Origin: Bacteroidales bacterium UBA4293
GTDB lineage: Bacteria > Bacteroidota > Bacteroidia > Bacteroidales > Bacteroidaceae
NCBI GenBank assembly: GCA_002395835.1
Contig: DGVD01000017.1
Location: forward strand, 169,697-233,696
Direction of reading: 5' to 3'
DNA length: 64,000 nt
Shown: one piece after another, positions 28,220 to 36,454 of the stretch
How the letters are laid out: each line of letters opens with the position of its first letter
Position numbering within the stretch: the first letter of the stretch is position 1
Notes under the pieces: generated by a model
Told to the model about the DNA's origin: nothing
Databases searched by the model: none
What the model saw: only the letters and a program-made list of their open reading frames with translations
Translations under genes and position numbers: made by a program

Positions 28220-28420
28220 ATCGTTGGTATTAAATTTGTCTTTGCTTAACGAAATGTAAAGTTATTAAAACTTTCGCACATCACCAAATTTTCGGTAGTG
28301 TTTAATGGGCTCTGCTTCCCGGAGTATCCCAGTACAGGTAAAAGGAAACCAGCACCTCCGTATCTACCTGCTAGATCCAGGCATTGTGATACAAGAAGTG
28401 CTGGTCCACTAAATGTAGTC

Positions 28421-29506
28421 TTATTTACACTCGTTCAGAATATCTACAATCTCATCGGGGGTGAGTTTCCTACAGCATCCAGGGGTGATGATGGTGCTAT
28501 TGGCTATGGCACGGACGGTCTCATCGTCCAGGGTGATGCCCATTTCAGAGAAAGTAGTGGGTAGACCTACCTCGTAGATTAGTTCTGCCAGGTAGTTGAT
28601 GGCATCCTCAGCATCTTGCACCAGCCAGACCTCCTGTGCCCAGCGGTTGAACTTTTCTATTGCATTTTTATAGATGTGACGGTAGAGTACCGGATGCAGC
28701 ACAGCCAGACCCTGACCGTGATTACAGTCCGTATAAGCACCTAGCTGATGCTCTATCATGTGACATTGGAAGTCGGTTACCTTGCCCAGTTTCAGGATGC
28801 CGTTTTCTCCCATAGCCGAAGCCCACATCAGTTCAGAACGGGCAAAGTCGTCCTCGGGATTATCGGCTATTCTGCGCAGGTTTCTGATGGTGTTTCGCTG
28901 CACAGCCTCATTAATCTCGTCGCTCAGTGTCACCTCATCGGGTCTACCGAAGTAGGTTTCCATGCAGTGGGAGAGTGTATCGAAGGCACCACTGATGACC
29001 TGTTTCAACGGAACCGTCTTGGTCAGGTCGGGGTCCAGGATACAGAACTGGGCAAAAGCACCCCACATGGCACCCTTCACCTTCTTATCCTCATCGGTAA
29101 TCACCGCTCCATTGTTCTGCTCGGAGCCCGTACCACTGGCAGTCACCACCACCCCCAGAGGGATAGGCTGTTCTCCAGTTGCCACAATCTTGCAACAGTC
29201 GGAAACTGAACCACCACCCACAGCTAAGATAAGGTCGGCCTTTATCTCCCTGGCCAGTTTCTGCCCCTCCTGCACCTTCTTCAAGGTAGGATTAGGCATG
29301 ATACCAGCAAAGTCGGTCACCGTCTTTCCTTCCTCCGAGAGAATGCAGAGGATGCGGTCGTACAGTCCTGTGCGCTTCAGTGAGCCACCCCCATAGGCCA
29401 GCATCACGTTCTTACCATATTTCTTCAGTTCGCTGCGGAGGCTTTCCTCGAAGCACCCCTCGCCAAAGTGAACCCGGACAGGGAATTCGTAGTTAAATCT
29501 ATTCAT
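28421..29506 (-). CDS. Iron-containing alcohol dehydrogenase (YqhD/butanol dehydrogenase-like)
   Basis: 361 residues, slightly short of the usual 380-390. The family signatures are present: 'ILAVGGGSVSDCCK' (NAD(P)-binding GGGS), 'VTASGTGSEQNNGAVI', and the metal-site blocks 'AFDTLSHCMETYF' and 'MIEHQLGAYTDCNHGQGLAV' with their histidines. These enzymes reduce aldehydes to alcohols or the reverse, using NADPH and Fe or Zn, in the cytoplasm. It starts 6 bp after the broken small lipoprotein gene and probably shares its promoter. Confidence 0.9.
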   Translation of the reverse strand: MNRFNYEFPVRVHFGEGCFEESLRSELKKYGKNVMLAYGGGSLKRTGLYDRILCILSEEGKTVTDFAGIMPNPTLKKVQEGQKLAREIKADLILAVGGGSVSDCCKIVATGEQPIPLGVVVTASGTGSEQNNGAVITDEDKKVKGAMWGAFAQFCILDPDLTKTVPLKQVISGAFDTLSHCMETYFGRPDEVTLSDEINEAVQRNTIRNLRRIADNPEDDFARSELMWASAMGENGILKLGKVTDFQCHMIEHQLGAYTDCNHGQGLAVLHPVLYRHIYKNAIEKFNRWAQEVWLVQDAEDAINYLAELIYEVGLPTTFSEMGITLDDETVRAIANSTIITPGCCRKLTPDEIVDILNECK

Positions 29507-29512
29507 GAATCT

Positions 29513-29790
29513 TTATTTTTTAACAGGCTCTATTTTATCATATTCTTCTTTCGATAACATATCAAACCACTCCACACATGGTTTGTCGTACCCTTCCGCT
29601 CTGGGTCCATCCAGTTTTGAGTAGGATCATAATCCCCTGGAATAGCATCGGTTATGTGTCCACCAGAAGCGAATATACCTTGTTTCTCTATGACCAAGCC
29701 CTGAGGCTCCTGTGTCTGTTGCCCATTAGTGCAGGCTGCTAAAGCAATGGCTGCTACAGCCAGTGCGCTGAAAAGATTCAATTTTTTCAT
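29513..29790 (-). pseudogene. Small lipoprotein gene, probably frameshifted or a relic
   Basis: From the MKK start at 29790 the product has a lipoprotein signal (lipobox LAAC, then 'TNGQQTQEPQGLVIEKQGIF') and continues to 'TQNWMDPERKG'. The open frame then runs into 'TTNHVWSGLICYRKKNMIK' and stops at 29530. In the next frame the DNA reads 'YDKPCVEWFDMLSKEEYDKI' plus 'EPVKK' and stops at 29513. One missing base in a short G run (about 29600) would join the two into a 92-residue lipoprotein. Alternatively it is what remains of a larger secreted hydrolase. A -7 box precedes it. Confidence 0.55.
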
Positions 29791-29818
29791 ATTATCACTC
29801 ATGTATTAAACTTTGCTG

Positions 29819-29826
29819 CAAAGATA
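29819..29826 (-). promoter_or_regulatory. -7 box for the small lipoprotein / alcohol dehydrogenase unit
   Basis: CAAAGATA on plus is TATCTTTG on minus, 29 bp upstream of the MKK start at 29790. Confidence 0.6.
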
Positions 29827-29989
29827 GGCTGAAATCCTAAGGGTTTTTTAATACAAAATTCCGTGATTATTACAATTTTTGAAGAAAAAGCCGTTTTTCC
29901 TTAAAAAAAGATAAATAGTAGTATAAAAGAAACCCACCTTGCACTAAAAATGGCAGGGGGGCTATCGTGATTTTAAAGAAATGTCCGTG

Positions 29990-30796
29990 TTACTCCCTCA
30001 AGTCCGATGGCTTTACACCCAGGTATTTCTGCACATAACGGCAGAAGTAGCTGGTAGAGGAGAAGTTGTACGCATCGGCCAGGGCTGCCAGGGTTTGCTT
30101 CCTGTTTCGCAGCTGCCTACTGATGTCCAGAATGGTGTATCGGTTAATCCAGTAGTTGGCTGGGAATCCGCTGACCTTCTTGCAGACTTCCGACAGATAT
30201 TTCGGGGTCACAAAGAGCTTGTCGGCATAGTACGTCAGTTCCCGGTTCTTTTTGTAGTCGCCCCTGTTCAGCAGAGCCATGAACCGCTCCATAAGGTCGG
30301 CATACTGTGAGGTAATCTTCACATTGCCGTGAAGGGTGGCATGGAAGTCGAAGAAGTCGATGATCATGCGCTGAACGGCATTGATCAAGGCATCCCGTTG
30401 GAAATTGTGCGTAGTCAGTTCCAGACGCCTCTTGATGTAGTCGAAGTCCAGGGCACACACCTTTTGCTGTTCCGGTGTAAGATGCAGGATAGGGTCATTG
30501 AAAAGAGACACGGAACCCTTCATGCCATAGTTGGTCTGCGGGGTAGCTATCTCAATGAATTCCGGTGTTACAAAAACCACATCCGCCAGAAAATCCTCGC
30601 TTTCACTTACTTGCGAAACCAGGTTTCCATGTCGCAGAATCAGGCATTCACCAGCCTTCAGGCTATACTCCTTATTGTTATAGGTGAAGTCGCACTGGCC
30701 TTTATGACAATAGGCATGGCACAGGTATCCGGTTACCTCTCCTTGGCCTATACCCGTAAGCGTGTTTGTGGCTATGATATCCCTACGCTCGTCCAT
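29990..30796 (-). CDS. AraC-family transcriptional regulator
   Basis: 268 residues. An N-terminal cupin-like sensor region (about 20-80; 'YNNKEYSLKAGECLILRHGN') is followed by the two HTH motifs of AraC/XylS proteins from about residue 170: 'YYADKLFVTPKYLSEVCKK' and 'AALADAYNFSSTSYFCRYVQ' with the closing 'KYLGVKPSDLR'. It is a cytoplasmic DNA-binding regulator with unknown effector. It begins 5 bp after the luxS stop, so it is co-transcribed with luxS; no own promoter is evident. Confidence 0.92.
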   Translation of the reverse strand: MDERRDIIATNTLTGIGQGEVTGYLCHAYCHKGQCDFTYNNKEYSLKAGECLILRHGNLVSQVSESEDFLADVVFVTPEFIEIATPQTNYGMKGSVSLFNDPILHLTPEQQKVCALDFDYIKRRLELTTHNFQRDALINAVQRMIIDFFDFHATLHGNVKITSQYADLMERFMALLNRGDYKKNRELTYYADKLFVTPKYLSEVCKKVSGFPANYWINRYTILDISRQLRNRKQTLAALADAYNFSSTSYFCRYVQKYLGVKPSDLRE

Positions 30797-30801
30797 CGTT
30801 T

Positions 30802-31296
30802 TTAAGCATCCGCAAAGACTTTTCCGTCCTCCAGCTTCACCTGCAGCTTGGTATATTCACAGTGGAAATCGTGCTGCAGACGGTCCAGGTAGCGTGCACT
30901 TTCCCACTTGCACATAGGCAGATCATGCAGCAGGTAGTTTCCGCACGTATCCGGAGTGGTAGCAGGAACTTCGGTCTGCGTCAGAATCCACTGCAGGCAC
31001 TCTATGGTGAGGTCTCGCATATCCTCCACGGTGTAGTTCCCGGTCATGATGATGTACATCCCTGTGAGGCAGCCCATCGGCCCCACATACACCACATCGT
31101 CCTGAACCTTACTGTTCCGGAACCAGGTAGCCATGAGATGCTCCATACTGTGCATGGCCGAGGGAGCCACGGCAGGTTCCTTGTTCGGTTCCGTGATGCG
31201 CAGGTCGAACGTGGTGAACCCTTTGTCTATACGAGATACATAAATGCCCGGTTTCAGGCAAGTGTGGTCTATGGTAAAACTTTGAATTACTTCCAT
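30802..31296 (-). CDS. luxS: S-ribosylhomocysteine lyase LuxS
   Basis: 164 residues, normal size. LuxS cleaves S-ribosylhomocysteine to homocysteine and DPD, the AI-2 precursor, in the activated methyl cycle. The metal site is complete: His49 and His53 in 'HSMEH' and Cys118 in 'DTCGNYLLHDL'. The catalytic Cys is Cys76 in 'GPMGCLTGMY' and the catalytic Glu is Glu52. It heads a two-gene unit with an AraC regulator. Confidence 0.95.
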   Translation of the reverse strand: MEVIQSFTIDHTCLKPGIYVSRIDKGFTTFDLRITEPNKEPAVAPSAMHSMEHLMATWFRNSKVQDDVVYVGPMGCLTGMYIIMTGNYTVEDMRDLTIECLQWILTQTEVPATTPDTCGNYLLHDLPMCKWESARYLDRLQHDFHCEYTKLQVKLEDGKVFADA

Positions 31297-31322
31297 ATAT
31301 AGTCAAATAAACGATTATGATA

Positions 31323-31330
31323 CAAAGATA
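31323..31330 (-). promoter_or_regulatory. -7 box for luxS
   Basis: CAAAGATA on plus is TATCTTTG on minus, 26 bp upstream of the luxS start. Confidence 0.65.
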
Positions 31331-31360
31331 AACAATTTATCGTTCTACACCAAATTATAA

Positions 31361-32203
31361 TTATTCTTCTTCCGGTAGATATTTTCTTAAACTCAAGATT
31401 TTTTCCTTCCTGCTCTCATCTATCATGAAGCACTGACGGGAGTCTATCATCGCCAGATTTTCCCGGCTAATCTTCTCGAAAGCATCCTTCAGTCGGGTAT
31501 GACCGAAGACTTGGAACACCTGGTTCAGTCCGTAATCCCGGGGGGCCTTAGAAGTATCGTGCTCATCGATGTCGGCCCAGAGGATACTCCCTGTTTCTTC
31601 CCCGAACCACGCGCGGTTTTTCCCTATTACTGACAGCAGTTTCTGACCCTCTCCCTCATCATCCAGCTGGTTGATTTTCCGAATGATTTCCGGGTCTTTC
31701 AGGGAAACTTTTTTCTCCGGAAGTTTCCAGAGTTCCGTATTCACCTTGTGGAGCCAATACTGGGTTATTCCTGCGTGAGTGAACACATAAGTGGTACCTT
31801 TAACCACCTCCAGATGAGCCAGTTGGAAAAGTTTGTTGTTCTTCTGGAAGAACTCATGATATTCCTCCCAGTTCTCCTCATCCATGCGCGTTCCCCCGGC
31901 CCATTTCTTAAAGATAGTGGAGCAGTAGTGCTGGTCGTGATTCCCCTTTAGCAGAACCACTTTTTCCGGGTTTTCCCGTTTCAGCTGGACTATCTCCTGC
32001 AGGTTCTGGAAGATGTCATCGGCTATATCCTTTTCCAGGTGATAGTACGGGTCCAGGTAATCGCCCAGGAAGACTATTCTGTCCACTTCGTTCAGAAGTT
32101 TAGCCACAGGCTCCTTCCAGAAGAGCCGTCCGTGCACATCTGGTATCACTAAGATTTTCTTAGGTGTTTTATTTCCCGTCAAGCGATGAAAGTTCAGCTT
32201 CAT
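31361..32203 (-). CDS. Calcineurin-like metallophosphoesterase
   Basis: 280 residues. The metal-binding blocks are in order: 'ILVIPDVHGRLFW' (D-x-H), 'IVFLGDYLDPY' (GDxxD), 'VVLLKGNHD' (GNHD/E) and a later 'FTHAG' and 'FGHT'. No signal peptide, so it is cytoplasmic. The family hydrolyses phosphomonoesters or diesters, including Ap4A; the substrate is not visible. The short leader has a -7 box at 32218-32225 preceded by an unusual 31-bp palindrome. Confidence 0.88.
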   Translation of the reverse strand: MKLNFHRLTGNKTPKKILVIPDVHGRLFWKEPVAKLLNEVDRIVFLGDYLDPYYHLEKDIADDIFQNLQEIVQLKRENPEKVVLLKGNHDQHYCSTIFKKWAGGTRMDEENWEEYHEFFQKNNKLFQLAHLEVVKGTTYVFTHAGITQYWLHKVNTELWKLPEKKVSLKDPEIIRKINQLDDEGEGQKLLSVIGKNRAWFGEETGSILWADIDEHDTSKAPRDYGLNQVFQVFGHTRLKDAFEKISRENLAMIDSRQCFMIDESRKEKILSLRKYLPEEE

Positions 32204-32217
32204 ATTGCAAAGATATT

Positions 32218-32225
32218 ATTTCAGT
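32218..32225 (-). promoter_or_regulatory. -7 box for the metallophosphoesterase gene
   Basis: CAAAGATA on plus is TATCTTTG on minus, 14 bp upstream of the ATG at 32203. Confidence 0.6.
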
Positions 32226-32241
32226 ATCTTTTACCGTCTGA

Positions 32242-32272
32242 TGCAGTATGTGCAAAATTTGCACATACTGCA
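32242..32272. promoter_or_regulatory. 31-bp near-perfect palindrome (operator candidate)
   Basis: Arms TGCAGTATGTGCAAA and TTTGCACATACTGCA (15 bp each, no mismatch) flank a single A. It lies 16 bp upstream of the -7 box of the phosphoesterase gene, covering the -33 region, so it looks like a dimer-bound operator. There is no T tract next to it, which argues against a terminator. The rest of the 32204-32515 gap is AT-rich with a second short palindrome (AAAGCTAGCTTT, near 32393) and the terminator below. Confidence 0.6.
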
Positions 32273-32452
32273 CTCTTATTAAGGAACTCTGCGGTACTAT
32301 TTCTTATTTCTCTTCGTTTGGGCATATTTCTTATAACGTTTTCATTTTCGTTTATTTTACAAAGTTACGAAAAACGAGAGAAATGCAAAAAGGAAAGCTA
32401 GCTTTTCTTTTTCATTTCCGAATGCTAAGTAACTTATCCAAAGATTTTGAGT

Positions 32453-32489
32453 GAAAAAAACCAGCCCCGAAGCTTAACTCCGAGGCTGG
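32453..32489 (-). terminator. Intrinsic terminator for the secreted protein gene at 32516
   Basis: On the minus strand a CCAGCC/GGCTGG stem (32484-32489 with 32461-32466) is followed by a run of T (32453-32460 is A on plus), 27 bp after the stop. Confidence 0.8.
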
Positions 32490-32515
32490 CAGGATATCTT
32501 CTAGAGAGGGAGAAA

Positions 32516-33010
32516 TTACTTCACCTGGCTCAGTTCTGCAGCCATAGCCTTCATGGTTTCGGTATAGTTGCTGAAACCCGTGGCATCGGTATCAATCTCA
32601 AACTCAGTGACCTTATACATGCAGACGGTCTCAGCAGCATTACTATCGGTAACGGTGATGTCGGCCCACACCTTGTACTTTCCACCAGAGACTACAAACT
32701 TGGTGAACTCCACGTACATGGAGAAGGCAGCCACAGAGTCCTCCTTAATCATTCTCTTGCCCTGAGTAGCCTCGTTGAAACCGTTCATGAAGAACTTCCG
32801 GCCCTCCTGGGTATAAGCGTCGTACTGGCTAGCCCATTCCGTTTTCACGGACTTACCATCTTCCAGTTTCGCATAATCCAAATTAAAAACTACCCCAATT
32901 TTTCCTCCGTCGTTCAGGTAGGTGGCCTTTCCTTGAGAAAGCTCTATCCCAGTGGCAGAAGCCATGAGAGAAAATAAGGCCATGCATAGTGTTAAACAGA
33001 ATTTTTTCAT
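32516..33010 (-). CDS. Secreted protein of unknown function, paralogue of the gene at 36672
   Basis: 164 residues from the MKK start at 33010; the longer ORF starts upstream of the promoter. The signal peptide ends near 'LMASA'. The mature part begins 'TGIELSQGKATYLNDGGKIG' and has 'VFNLDYAKLEDGKSVKTEWA', 'FFMNGFNEAT', 'KYKVWADITVTDSNAAETVC' and 'YKVTEFEID'. The protein at 36672-37187 shares this whole plan ('VTQGKTSYLKSEG', 'VFNWDNAKWDRGSSVKDEWA', 'KHKVWANITVTDNKTGETVC', 'YKVTEFE'). I do not recognise the family. It is monocistronic with its own terminator. Confidence 0.8.
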   Translation of the reverse strand: MKKFCLTLCMALFSLMASATGIELSQGKATYLNDGGKIGVVFNLDYAKLEDGKSVKTEWASQYDAYTQEGRKFFMNGFNEATQGKRMIKEDSVAAFSMYVEFTKFVVSGGKYKVWADITVTDSNAAETVCMYKVTEFEIDTDATGFSNYTETMKAMAAELSQVK

Positions 33011-33031
33011 AACTATATAAATTTTTTGTCC

Positions 33032-33047
33032 TACATTTGCAAAAGTA
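33032..33047. promoter_or_regulatory. Back-to-back divergent -7 boxes
   Basis: TACATTTG (33032-33039, plus) is directly followed by CAAAAGTA (33040-33047), which is TACTTTTG on minus. One serves the gene at 33076 and the other the gene starting at 33010. Each start point would fall inside the other promoter's -7 box. Confidence 0.6.
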
Positions 33048-33075
33048 ATCATAAATTCCGAAACAACCAAAAGAT

Positions 33076-33687
33076 ATGATACCTGGAAATAGTCAAATCC
33101 TTACTTGCCCGTTTTGCGGAGGGGAGAAAGAAATCCTGTCCCTGATTTCCGGAAACACCTTTGGGGCAGAACTGTGGTCGGACAACAAGCGCATTGCCCG
33201 CATGATGCCGGAAATCTCCTTCGTGCAGAAATGTCCGCATTGCGGGAAGTATTTCGTGAAGAGCAGGCAGGAGGTGAGGTATGCCGAAGATTCTCACAGT
33301 TTCGATACCGGAATGCTCACTTTCCCGGAATGGAAGGAGGCTTTCTCGCAACTTTCAGCAGAGGGATTCCTGAACCAGAAGGAGGAATCTTATGTGCGCA
33401 TGATGCTGCATCAGGCTTATAACGACTTCTATTTCAGGAGCCAGGATAGAAAGGCCATTCTGGACGAAGACCGGGAACTCTTTCATGAGAATGCACTTTG
33501 GCTGATAGAGAACCTAATTACCGATGCCGTGATGAAAGCCGAGTTCTACCGACAGATAGGGGAGATGGAGGCTGCCAGACGCACCCTAGATGCCGTGGTT
33601 CCGAAGAATGATTTCGTGGAGGATTTAGTTTCCTCCATCCGGGAACGACTGGATGCGAATGATTCCGAGGTGTTTCAGATTCATTAG
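33076..33687 (+). CDS. Cytoplasmic protein with paired CxxC zinc-ribbon motifs
   Basis: 203 residues. Two knuckles, 'TCPFCGG' near residue 10 and 'KCPHCGKYF' near residue 53, could bind one zinc. The rest is helical, with a C-terminal TPR-like stretch ('EFYRQIGEMEAARRTLDAV'). No signal peptide. I do not recognise a named family; similar proteins are annotated as hypothetical in Bacteroides. It follows the divergent promoter at 33032 and is closed by a GC-rich hairpin at 33690. Confidence 0.75.
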   Translation: MIPGNSQILTCPFCGGEKEILSLISGNTFGAELWSDNKRIARMMPEISFVQKCPHCGKYFVKSRQEVRYAEDSHSFDTGMLTFPEWKEAFSQLSAEGFLNQKEESYVRMMLHQAYNDFYFRSQDRKAILDEDRELFHENALWLIENLITDAVMKAEFYRQIGEMEAARRTLDAVVPKNDFVEDLVSSIRERLDANDSEVFQIH

Positions 33688-33689
33688 TC

Positions 33690-33726
33690 TCTCCAAGGGT
33701 TCCCCCCACGGGGCCCCCCCTGGAGA
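33690..33726 (+). terminator. GC-rich hairpin, possible terminator
   Basis: TCTCCA (33690-33695) pairs with TGGAGA (33721-33726); inside, GGG pairs with the end of a C7 run and CCCC faces GGGG. There is no T tract. It lies just after the stop of the CxxC gene. Confidence 0.45.
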
Positions 33727-33759
33727 CCTGACGCTTGAACAAAATTAAATCCTAACTTT

Positions 33760-35226
33760 ATGAAACTTGCAAAATCACTCTTTACCATACTGATGATAAG
33801 CCTTTGGGCCGAAGCCAGCGCCTTAGACCTCACTACCGCAGAACTGAACGTTCCTGCCGATGGCAAAACTCTCTGTACTGCTCAGCTGCAGGAAGCCATA
33901 GACCGTATCTCTGCACAAGGGGGAGGGCGACTCACCTTTACTCCGGGAAGTTACCTGTCTGGCGGACTCATGCTGCGCTCTGGAGTGGAGTTGTATCTGG
34001 AAAAGGATGCTACGCTGTTGGGCAGCACAGATCCCAGACATTATGCACTCCCCAGTGGGGTGAAGGCTCCCGATAATCCCGACAAGGTTACCACTTATGC
34101 CCTGATAGCAGCCAGTGGAGTGCATCAAGTGAAACTGGGAGGACAAGGCACCATCGACGGACAAGGGCTCCAGTTGGCACTTACCATCGACAGCCTTCAT
34201 CACACCGGTGAACTCATAGACCCCATCTATAATGTACGCCGTATGCGCCCTAACACACGCCCCAGCTTGTTCTTCTTCTACCAGTGCCAACAGGTGCGTG
34301 TAGACAGCCTACACCTCAGGAACAGTGCCGGATGGGGGCTCTCCTTCGAGTGCTGTGAAGACCTCACGCTGAGCGGACTGGATGTGTTGAACCGTGCCTA
34401 TTGGAATAATGACGGGATAGATGTGACCGACTGCCGCAGGGTGCTCATCCAGGATTGCAAAATCAATGCTGCCGACGATGGCATCTGCCTGAAGAGCGAT
34501 TATGCCGACCGCTGCAATTACGATGTAGAGATAGCCCGATGTGACATCCGAAGTAGTGCCTCGGCTGTAAAGTTCGGCACAGCCTCCTGGGGCGGATTCC
34601 GACGGATTCACGTGCACGACATCAAGGTAAGCGACACCTTCCGATCTGCCATAGCCATAGAGAGTGTAGACGGAGGCGTGATAGACAGTGTGCTGGTGGA
34701 GCGCATAGAGGCCCAGAACACAGGAAATGCCATCTTCCTGCGCTTGGGACAACGAAATGGAGACCGGAAAGGCGTGCTCAGGAACGTCACCATCCGGAAC
34801 CAGAAGTGCCAGGTACCCTTCGGTCGCCCCGATGAGGCATACGACCTTCGAGGCCCAGAGGTGGATTTCTTCCATAATCCCTTCCCCAGCAGCATCTGCG
34901 GCATTCCCGGAAACAGCATTGAGAACGTGGTGATAGAGAACGTGGACATCAGTTATCCCGGACGCGCCACAAAAGGAATGGCCTACATGCCCCTTTGGCG
35001 ACTGGACGATGTCCTGGAGCGGGTAGAGAAGTACCCGGAGTTCTCCATGTTCGGGGAACTACCATCCTGGGGCTTCTACGTACGTCATGTGAAAGGCATC
35101 ACCTTCCGAAGGGTTCAGCTTTCACTTCGTGACACCGATTTCAGACCCGCTTTCGTCTTCGATGATGTGACGGACCTCACCATGGAGATGGTCTATCCTG
35201 CCGATGATTTGTTCACGAAAGAATAA
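33760..35226 (+). CDS. GH28-family polygalacturonase-like enzyme, atypical active site
   Basis: 488 residues with a signal peptide ending near 'WAEASA'. It shows the right-handed beta-helix pattern of GH28: 'TICTAQL..AID' type start (here 'GKTLCTAQLQEAIDRI'), 'GQGTIDGQG', 'NNDGIDVTDC' (NxD), and 'INAADDGICLKS' (the DD pair). The usual GHG and RIK motifs are not seen; the position after the DD block reads 'SAVKFGTASWGG', as in many divergent Bacteroidetes GH28 proteins. It probably acts on galacturonate-containing or rhamnogalacturonan glycans outside the cytoplasm, in line with the GH106 gene upstream. Confidence 0.85.
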   Translation: MKLAKSLFTILMISLWAEASALDLTTAELNVPADGKTLCTAQLQEAIDRISAQGGGRLTFTPGSYLSGGLMLRSGVELYLEKDATLLGSTDPRHYALPSGVKAPDNPDKVTTYALIAASGVHQVKLGGQGTIDGQGLQLALTIDSLHHTGELIDPIYNVRRMRPNTRPSLFFFYQCQQVRVDSLHLRNSAGWGLSFECCEDLTLSGLDVLNRAYWNNDGIDVTDCRRVLIQDCKINAADDGICLKSDYADRCNYDVEIARCDIRSSASAVKFGTASWGGFRRIHVHDIKVSDTFRSAIAIESVDGGVIDSVLVERIEAQNTGNAIFLRLGQRNGDRKGVLRNVTIRNQKCQVPFGRPDEAYDLRGPEVDFFHNPFPSSICGIPGNSIENVVIENVDISYPGRATKGMAYMPLWRLDDVLERVEKYPEFSMFGELPSWGFYVRHVKGITFRRVQLSLRDTDFRPAFVFDDVTDLTMEMVYPADDLFTKE

Positions 35227-35267
35227 ACATCCCCCTGGAGAAATAACTCCGGTGGCAGACTCTGGAA

Positions 35268-35552
35268 ATGACGGGTACTATACACTTGAACGGTGAACAG
35301 CAAGCACAGCAGAATACCTACCTTATAAGGACCAGTGAGGTCATCCATTCCGAACAGGAGCCTGGAAACCGGGGTTACGATGATGGGGGAGATGAACTGG
35401 AGCGACTGCGTGAAGAGCTGAATCCTAAAGTAAAACACATGAACGATGTTTTAGCTCAAGTGAAGCGAGTATTTGCCGAAAAGAAGAAAGTCCTGAAGGA
35501 CTTCTACCCCCAGGAAAGCTGGGAAAAATACGGCATTCACGATAAACGCTAA
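35268..35552 (+). CDS. Small conserved-looking protein of unknown function
   Basis: 94 residues. The second half looks like real protein: 'LREELNPKVKHMNDVLAQVK', then 'RVFAEKKKVLKDFYPQESWE' and a basic end 'KYGIHDKR', mainly helical. The first 45 residues are low in structure and may be leader or non-coding. It starts 41 bp after the GH28 stop and overlaps the converging gene at its 3' end by 4 bp. No family recognised. Confidence 0.5.
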   Translation: MTGTIHLNGEQQAQQNTYLIRTSEVIHSEQEPGNRGYDDGGDELERLREELNPKVKHMNDVLAQVKRVFAEKKKVLKDFYPQESWEKYGIHDKR

Positions 35553-36331
35553 GGCTTCTCCCACTGGGATTTTCCGGTGGGAGAAATTGTATAGAACGTA
35601 ATCCAGTTGGTACAATAATCGTGGGCATGCGGATGCAGCTCCACCACCTTTCCACGGTCCCGGTACCACGCATGGTTCCATCCTCTGCCCATATCCAGGT
35701 AAAGAGCCTCGGAAACACCCAGTTCCAGGAGTGCCTCTTTAAAGTCACCCAGGGAAAGCACACCTTCCGATTCCACCACGCACAGTTTCCCATCCTCATT
35801 ACACAGCGCACGATATTGATTTTCACCGCTGTCTTTCCTCATGGTTTCCAGACGCTTCCCCTTATAAATGAGCAGTTCCTGACCGAAAGCAGCCCCTCCG
35901 TTCTGGGCAGCCTCGTTCAGCTTCTTCGCATAATCCCTAGGACAGAATTCCCATTTCTTTCCATAATAAATGAAAGCCCCCGTGTTCCAATCGCATGGAT
36001 ACCCTTTGTAGAGCTTTCCACCGGACACATGGTCCCCCGCTATATTCTTGTGCTGGAATTCCTTCAGCAGCTCCCCCGTATAAGCCGCTTCTGCCACCAG
36101 AATCACCCGCTTATCTTCCTTCCCTGGCATTTCCCCACACACCAGGTCTATAGAGTCAAACAGAGGGTATAGCACCGTTAATCCCAAGGTGTCCTTTCTG
36201 ATTACTTCCTGTTTCATTTCCTCCTGAGGTTCCGATGGGGGAGTGGAATGCTCGTTCTTTGCTGTGCAGGAGATGAGGGTTCCTGTAAGCAGAATGAATA
36301 GGAAAGTCTGGAATTTGTTGGGGAATTTCAT
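35549..36331 (-). CDS. Lipoprotein with phosphodiester-glycosidase (NAGPA)-like domain
   Basis: 260 residues with lipobox LISC. The C-terminal half reads like the NAGPA/phosphodiester glycosidase fold: 'EDGKLCVVESEGVLSLGDFK' followed by 'EALLELGVSEALYLDMGRGW', similar to the family pattern 'F.E.L..LG...A.NLDGG'. Family members uncover phosphodiester-linked GlcNAc or act in envelope polymer metabolism. Here the final Gly-Gly-Ser is changed (DMGRGW), so activity is unsure. The location should be the periplasm or outer membrane. Confidence 0.65.
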   Translation of the reverse strand: MKFPNKFQTFLFILLTGTLISCTAKNEHSTPPSEPQEEMKQEVIRKDTLGLTVLYPLFDSIDLVCGEMPGKEDKRVILVAEAAYTGELLKEFQHKNIAGDHVSGGKLYKGYPCDWNTGAFIYYGKKWEFCPRDYAKKLNEAAQNGGAAFGQELLIYKGKRLETMRKDSGENQYRALCNEDGKLCVVESEGVLSLGDFKEALLELGVSEALYLDMGRGWNHAWYRDRGKVVELHPHAHDYCTNWITFYTISPTGKSQWEKP

Positions 36332-36454
36332 GATAAAGGCGTTTGGTGTGTTTACAAATTTTTAGTTTATATTTACAGCATGAAGAAAATTCTTCTTAAT
36401 TCATTGTCAATCTTAGATATATGCTATTTCTTAGCTGCAATTTTTAATGCTTGT

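Noticed and set aside
28348..28405. ACCAGCAC/GTGCTGGT inverted repeat downstream of the S46 gene's promoter region
   Set aside because: Only 8-bp arms with a 42-bp spacer and no T tract; likely chance or a weak remnant.
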